Part shown: positions 12,096 through 14,243 of the stretch, piece by piece | Layout of the letters: each line of letters opens with the position of its first letter | Numbering within the stretch: position 1 is the stretch's first letter | Assembly: GCA_023439305.1 (NCBI GenBank) | Contig: JAEXOO010000011.1 | Span: 1-14,243, forward strand | Source: Pseudomonadota bacterium | GTDB taxonomy: Bacteria > Pseudomonadota > Gammaproteobacteria > Burkholderiales > Burkholderiaceae_B | Direction of reading: 5' to 3' | Length of the DNA: 14,243 nucleotides | Translations under genes and position numbers: made by a program | Notes under the pieces: model-generated | The model's database searches: none | What the model saw: the letters and a program-made list of their open reading frames with translations, nothing else | What the model was told of the DNA's origin: nothing

Positions 12096-12629
12096 ATGGA
12101 ACAATTTCACGCCACTACCATTGTCTGCGTACGCCGCGGCGACCAGGTCGCCATAGGCGGCGACGGCCAGGTTACCCTGGGCAATATCGTCATCAAGGGC
12201 ACGGCCCGGAAAATCCGCCGACTCTACAACGACAGCATCCTGGCAGGCTTTGCCGGCGCCACCGCCGACGCCTTCACGCTGCAAGAGCGCTTCGAGGCCA
12301 AACTGGAAAAACACCAGGGCAACCTGCTGCGCGCCGCCGTGGAACTGACCCGCGACTGGCGCACCGACCGCGTGCTGCGTCGCCTGGAAGCCATGCTGCT
12401 GGTAGCCGACAAAGAACACACGCTGGTGCTGACCGGCAACGGCGACGTGCTGGAGCCCGAGCACGGCCTGGCGGCCATCGGCTCGGGCGGCGCCTATGCC
12501 CAATCGGCCGCGCTGGCCCTGCTGCACAACACTGACATGGCGCCGGCCGACATCGTCAAGAAGTCGCTCGAAATCGCCGGGGATCTGTGTATCTACACCA
12601 ACCAGAACCACATCATCGAAACACTCTGA
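12096..12629 (+). CDS. hslV: HslV, peptidase subunit of the HslUV (ClpQY) protease
   Basis: This 177-residue proteasome-beta-like threonine peptidase forms two stacked hexameric rings in the cytoplasm and degrades unfolded proteins delivered by HslU. The mature enzyme should start at T7 (TTIVCV) after removal of the six-residue MEQFHA, leaving the catalytic N-terminal threonine. Other family blocks are GGDGQVTLGN, GFAGATADAFTLQERFE, TGNGDVLEPEHGLAAIGSGG and the C-terminal ICIYTNQN-type end (LCIYTNQNHIIETL). It closely resembles Bordetella HslV as I remember it. The start is fixed by AGGAAGG 5 nt upstream. hslU begins 17 nt after its stop. Confidence 0.97.
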   Translation: MEQFHATTIVCVRRGDQVAIGGDGQVTLGNIVIKGTARKIRRLYNDSILAGFAGATADAFTLQERFEAKLEKHQGNLLRAAVELTRDWRTDRVLRRLEAMLLVADKEHTLVLTGNGDVLEPEHGLAAIGSGGAYAQSAALALLHNTDMAPADIVKKSLEIAGDLCIYTNQNHIIETL

Positions 12630-12646
12630 CCGCCGGATACCGCACC

Positions 12647-13984
12647 ATGTCTACCACCAATATGACTCCCGGAGAAATCGTCTCCGAACTGGACAAGCAC
12701 ATCGTGGGCCAGGGCAAGGCCAAGCGCTCCGTGGCCGTGGCGCTGCGCAACCGCTGGCGCCGCCAGCAGGTGGCCGAGCCCCTGCGCAGCGAGATCGTGC
12801 CCAAGAACATCCTCATGATCGGGCCTACCGGCGTGGGCAAGACCGAAATCGCCCGCCGCCTGGCCAAGCTGGCCAACGCCCCCTTCATCAAAGTCGAGGC
12901 CACCAAGTTCACCGAAGTGGGCTACGTGGGCCGCGATGTGGAAACCATCATCCGCGATCTGGTGGACATCTCCGTCAAACAGACGCGCGAACTGGAAATG
13001 CGCCGCGTGCGCACCCAGGCCGAAGAAGCCGCCGAGGACCGCATCCTGGACGTGCTGGTGCCGCCTTCGCGCGATGCCCACGGCCTGCCCCAGCGCGAGG
13101 ACAACTCCGCCCGCCAGGTGTTTCGCAAACGCCTGCGCGAAGGCAAGCTGGACGACACCGAGATCGAAATCGAAATGGCCCAGACCATGCCCCGCATGGA
13201 AATCATGGCCCCTCCCGGCATGGAAGAAATGACCGAGCAACTGCGCGGCATGTTCTCCGGCCTGGGTCAGGACAAGACCAAGGCGCGCAAGCTGACCGTC
13301 AAGGAAGCCTTCAAGCAACTGACCGAGGAAGAAGCCGCCCGTCGCGTCAATGAAGACGAATTGCGTGCCGCCGCCGTGGCCAACGCCGAACAAAACGGCA
13401 TCGTGTTCCTGGACGAGATCGACAAGATCACGGCGCGCAGCGAAAACCAGGGAAGCAGCGGCGACGTATCCCGTCAGGGCGTGCAGCGCGATCTGCTGCC
13501 GCTGGTCGAAGGCACGACCGTCACCACCAAGTACGGCGTGGTGCGCACCGACCACATTCTGTTCATCGCTTCGGGCGCCTTCCACCTGTCCCGTCCTTCG
13601 GACCTGATCCCCGAACTGCAGGGCCGCTTCCCGATCCGCGTCGAACTGGAATCGCTCAGCGCGGAAGACTTCGTGCAGATCCTGTCGGCCACGGACTCGT
13701 CCCTGACCAAGCAATACACGGCGCTGCTGGGCACCGAAGACGTGCACCTGGACTTCCGCCCCGATGGCATCCGGCGCATGGCCGAGCTCGCCTTCGACGT
13801 CAACGAACGCACGGAAAACATCGGTGCACGCCGTCTGTACACCGTCATGGAAAAGCTGCTCGAAGAGCTATCCTACAGCGCCGGTAGCCACGGGCAGCAA
13901 TCGGTGGTCATCGACGCCGAATACGTCAATCGCCAGTTGCAGGAAACCGCCGCGAGCCAGGACCTGGCGCGCTACGTGCTGTAA
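12647..13984 (+). CDS. hslU: HslU, AAA+ unfoldase of the HslUV protease
   Basis: This 445-residue hexameric ATPase recognises, unfolds and threads substrates into HslV. Walker A is GPTGVGKT (59-66), the pore loop GYVGRD (92-97) and Walker B VFLDEID (253-259). The I-domain lies between, rich in charged and Met residues (about 110-235). The C-terminal AAA+ part has GVQRDLLPLVEG, FIASGAFHLSRPSDLIPELQGRFPIR and the sensor-2 region ERTENIGARRLYTVMEKLLE. The end LARYVL is the tail that docks into HslV. Length is normal (443 in E. coli). I chose the ATG at 12647, giving MSTTNMTPGEIVSELD; an in-frame ATG at 12587 lies inside hslV. It shares the hslV promoter. Confidence 0.97.
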   Translation: MSTTNMTPGEIVSELDKHIVGQGKAKRSVAVALRNRWRRQQVAEPLRSEIVPKNILMIGPTGVGKTEIARRLAKLANAPFIKVEATKFTEVGYVGRDVETIIRDLVDISVKQTRELEMRRVRTQAEEAAEDRILDVLVPPSRDAHGLPQREDNSARQVFRKRLREGKLDDTEIEIEMAQTMPRMEIMAPPGMEEMTEQLRGMFSGLGQDKTKARKLTVKEAFKQLTEEEAARRVNEDELRAAAVANAEQNGIVFLDEIDKITARSENQGSSGDVSRQGVQRDLLPLVEGTTVTTKYGVVRTDHILFIASGAFHLSRPSDLIPELQGRFPIRVELESLSAEDFVQILSATDSSLTKQYTALLGTEDVHLDFRPDGIRRMAELAFDVNERTENIGARRLYTVMEKLLEELSYSAGSHGQQSVVIDAEYVNRQLQETAASQDLARYVL

Positions 13985-14017
13985 AACACGGTTTCAACCC
14001 CGTAAAAAGCCCCAAGG

Positions 14018-14057
14018 AAAATGCCAGTCAGTTGTTAAGCGCTGACTGGCATTTTTT
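14018..14057 (+). terminator. Strong intrinsic terminator after hslU
   Basis: AAAATGCCAGTCAG (14018-14031) pairs perfectly with CTGACTGGCATTTT (14042-14055) around a 10-nt loop, and the T-run continues to 14058. It lies 33 nt after the hslU stop. The A-run on the other side could make it bidirectional for a gene beyond the window. Confidence 0.94.
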
Positions 14058-14119
14058 TGCATCTTCATCGTATGTGCGGATACCGATGTTCAATGTTTAA
14101 TACAGAGCGGATTTCTATA

Positions 14120-14243
14120 GACGCCGGTCAAGGCTCTGTCTGTACGGGGCAGGCGGGTCAGACAGCTTGCCGCAGGCGGGACGCGTGGACGGGAGGCAAG
14201 TGTCGTGCTGTCTGACGGCGGCGCTTGTCGCTCGCCTGGGGGG
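14120..14243 (+). repeat. Dispersed fold-back repeat, copy C (cut at its apex by the window end)
   Basis: Over about 100 bases this aligns with the reverse complement of copy A: GGCGGGTCAGA, CTTGCCGC, CGGGAGGCAAG, GACGGCGGCGCTTGTCGC, CGCC and a run of G. It also matches the left half of copy B. It ends the window in GGGGGG (14238-14243), the position of the palindrome centre in copy A. The matching arm would lie beyond the window. The stretch 14059-14119 before it holds nothing I can identify. Confidence 0.8.

Noticed and set aside
12593..13747. 384-codon minus-strand frame opposite hslU
   Set aside because: It is an antisense shadow of a fully conserved gene.

Overview
The window looks like part of a betaproteobacterial chromosome, most likely from the family Alcaligenaceae (Alcaligenes/Bordetella/Achromobacter relatives). 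The evidence is the GC-rich coding sequence, the close resemblance of HslV, HslU and DksA to the Bordetella-type proteins as I remember them, and the order zinc GTPase - dksA - (insert) - hslVU. The genus cannot be settled from the sequence alone.

Layout. (1) 1-546 has no convincing gene. It holds two copies of a GC-rich fold-back repeat, one of them a ~235 bp long palindrome with perfect 26 bp arms. A third copy, inverted relative to the first, occupies the right end (14120-14243), so both window ends lie at the centre of the same repeat family. (2) 547-5703 is a zinc-homeostasis block. A minus-strand operon (a possible 49-aa membrane peptide, then znuC, znuB, znuA) diverges from zur, with a near-consensus Zur box between them. 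A His-rich COG0523/CobW-family GTPase and dksA follow. This DksA keeps only one of the four zinc-finger cysteines. (3) 5704-11976 is an aromatic-oxidation cluster between dksA and hslV. It contains two tandem NTF2/SnoaL-like paralogues, a convergent NahR/NagR-like LysR regulator, and a complete multicomponent Rieske oxygenase: NahAa/NagAa-like reductase, Rieske ferredoxin, and large and small oxygenase subunits of the AndAc/NagG type. An orphan NMT1/SsuA-like periplasmic binding protein ends the cluster. (4) 12045-14057 is hslVU, with a near-consensus sigma-32 heat-shock promoter and a strong intrinsic terminator.

How the parts work together. Under zinc limitation Zur should release the znu operon and zur itself; the GTPase and a zinc-independent DksA fit the same stress, but I see no Zur box at either of those two genes. 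In the oxygenase cluster electrons would pass NAD(P)H -> reductase (FAD, plant-type 2Fe-2S) -> Rieske ferredoxin -> oxygenase, probably acting on a benzoate-like compound. The LysR protein probably responds to the substrate or product. Two candidate regulatory sites, one before the NTF2-like genes and one between lysR and the reductase gene, share half-sites 22 bp apart and may link the two transcription units. No ring-cleavage enzyme or permease is present, so the pathway must be completed elsewhere.
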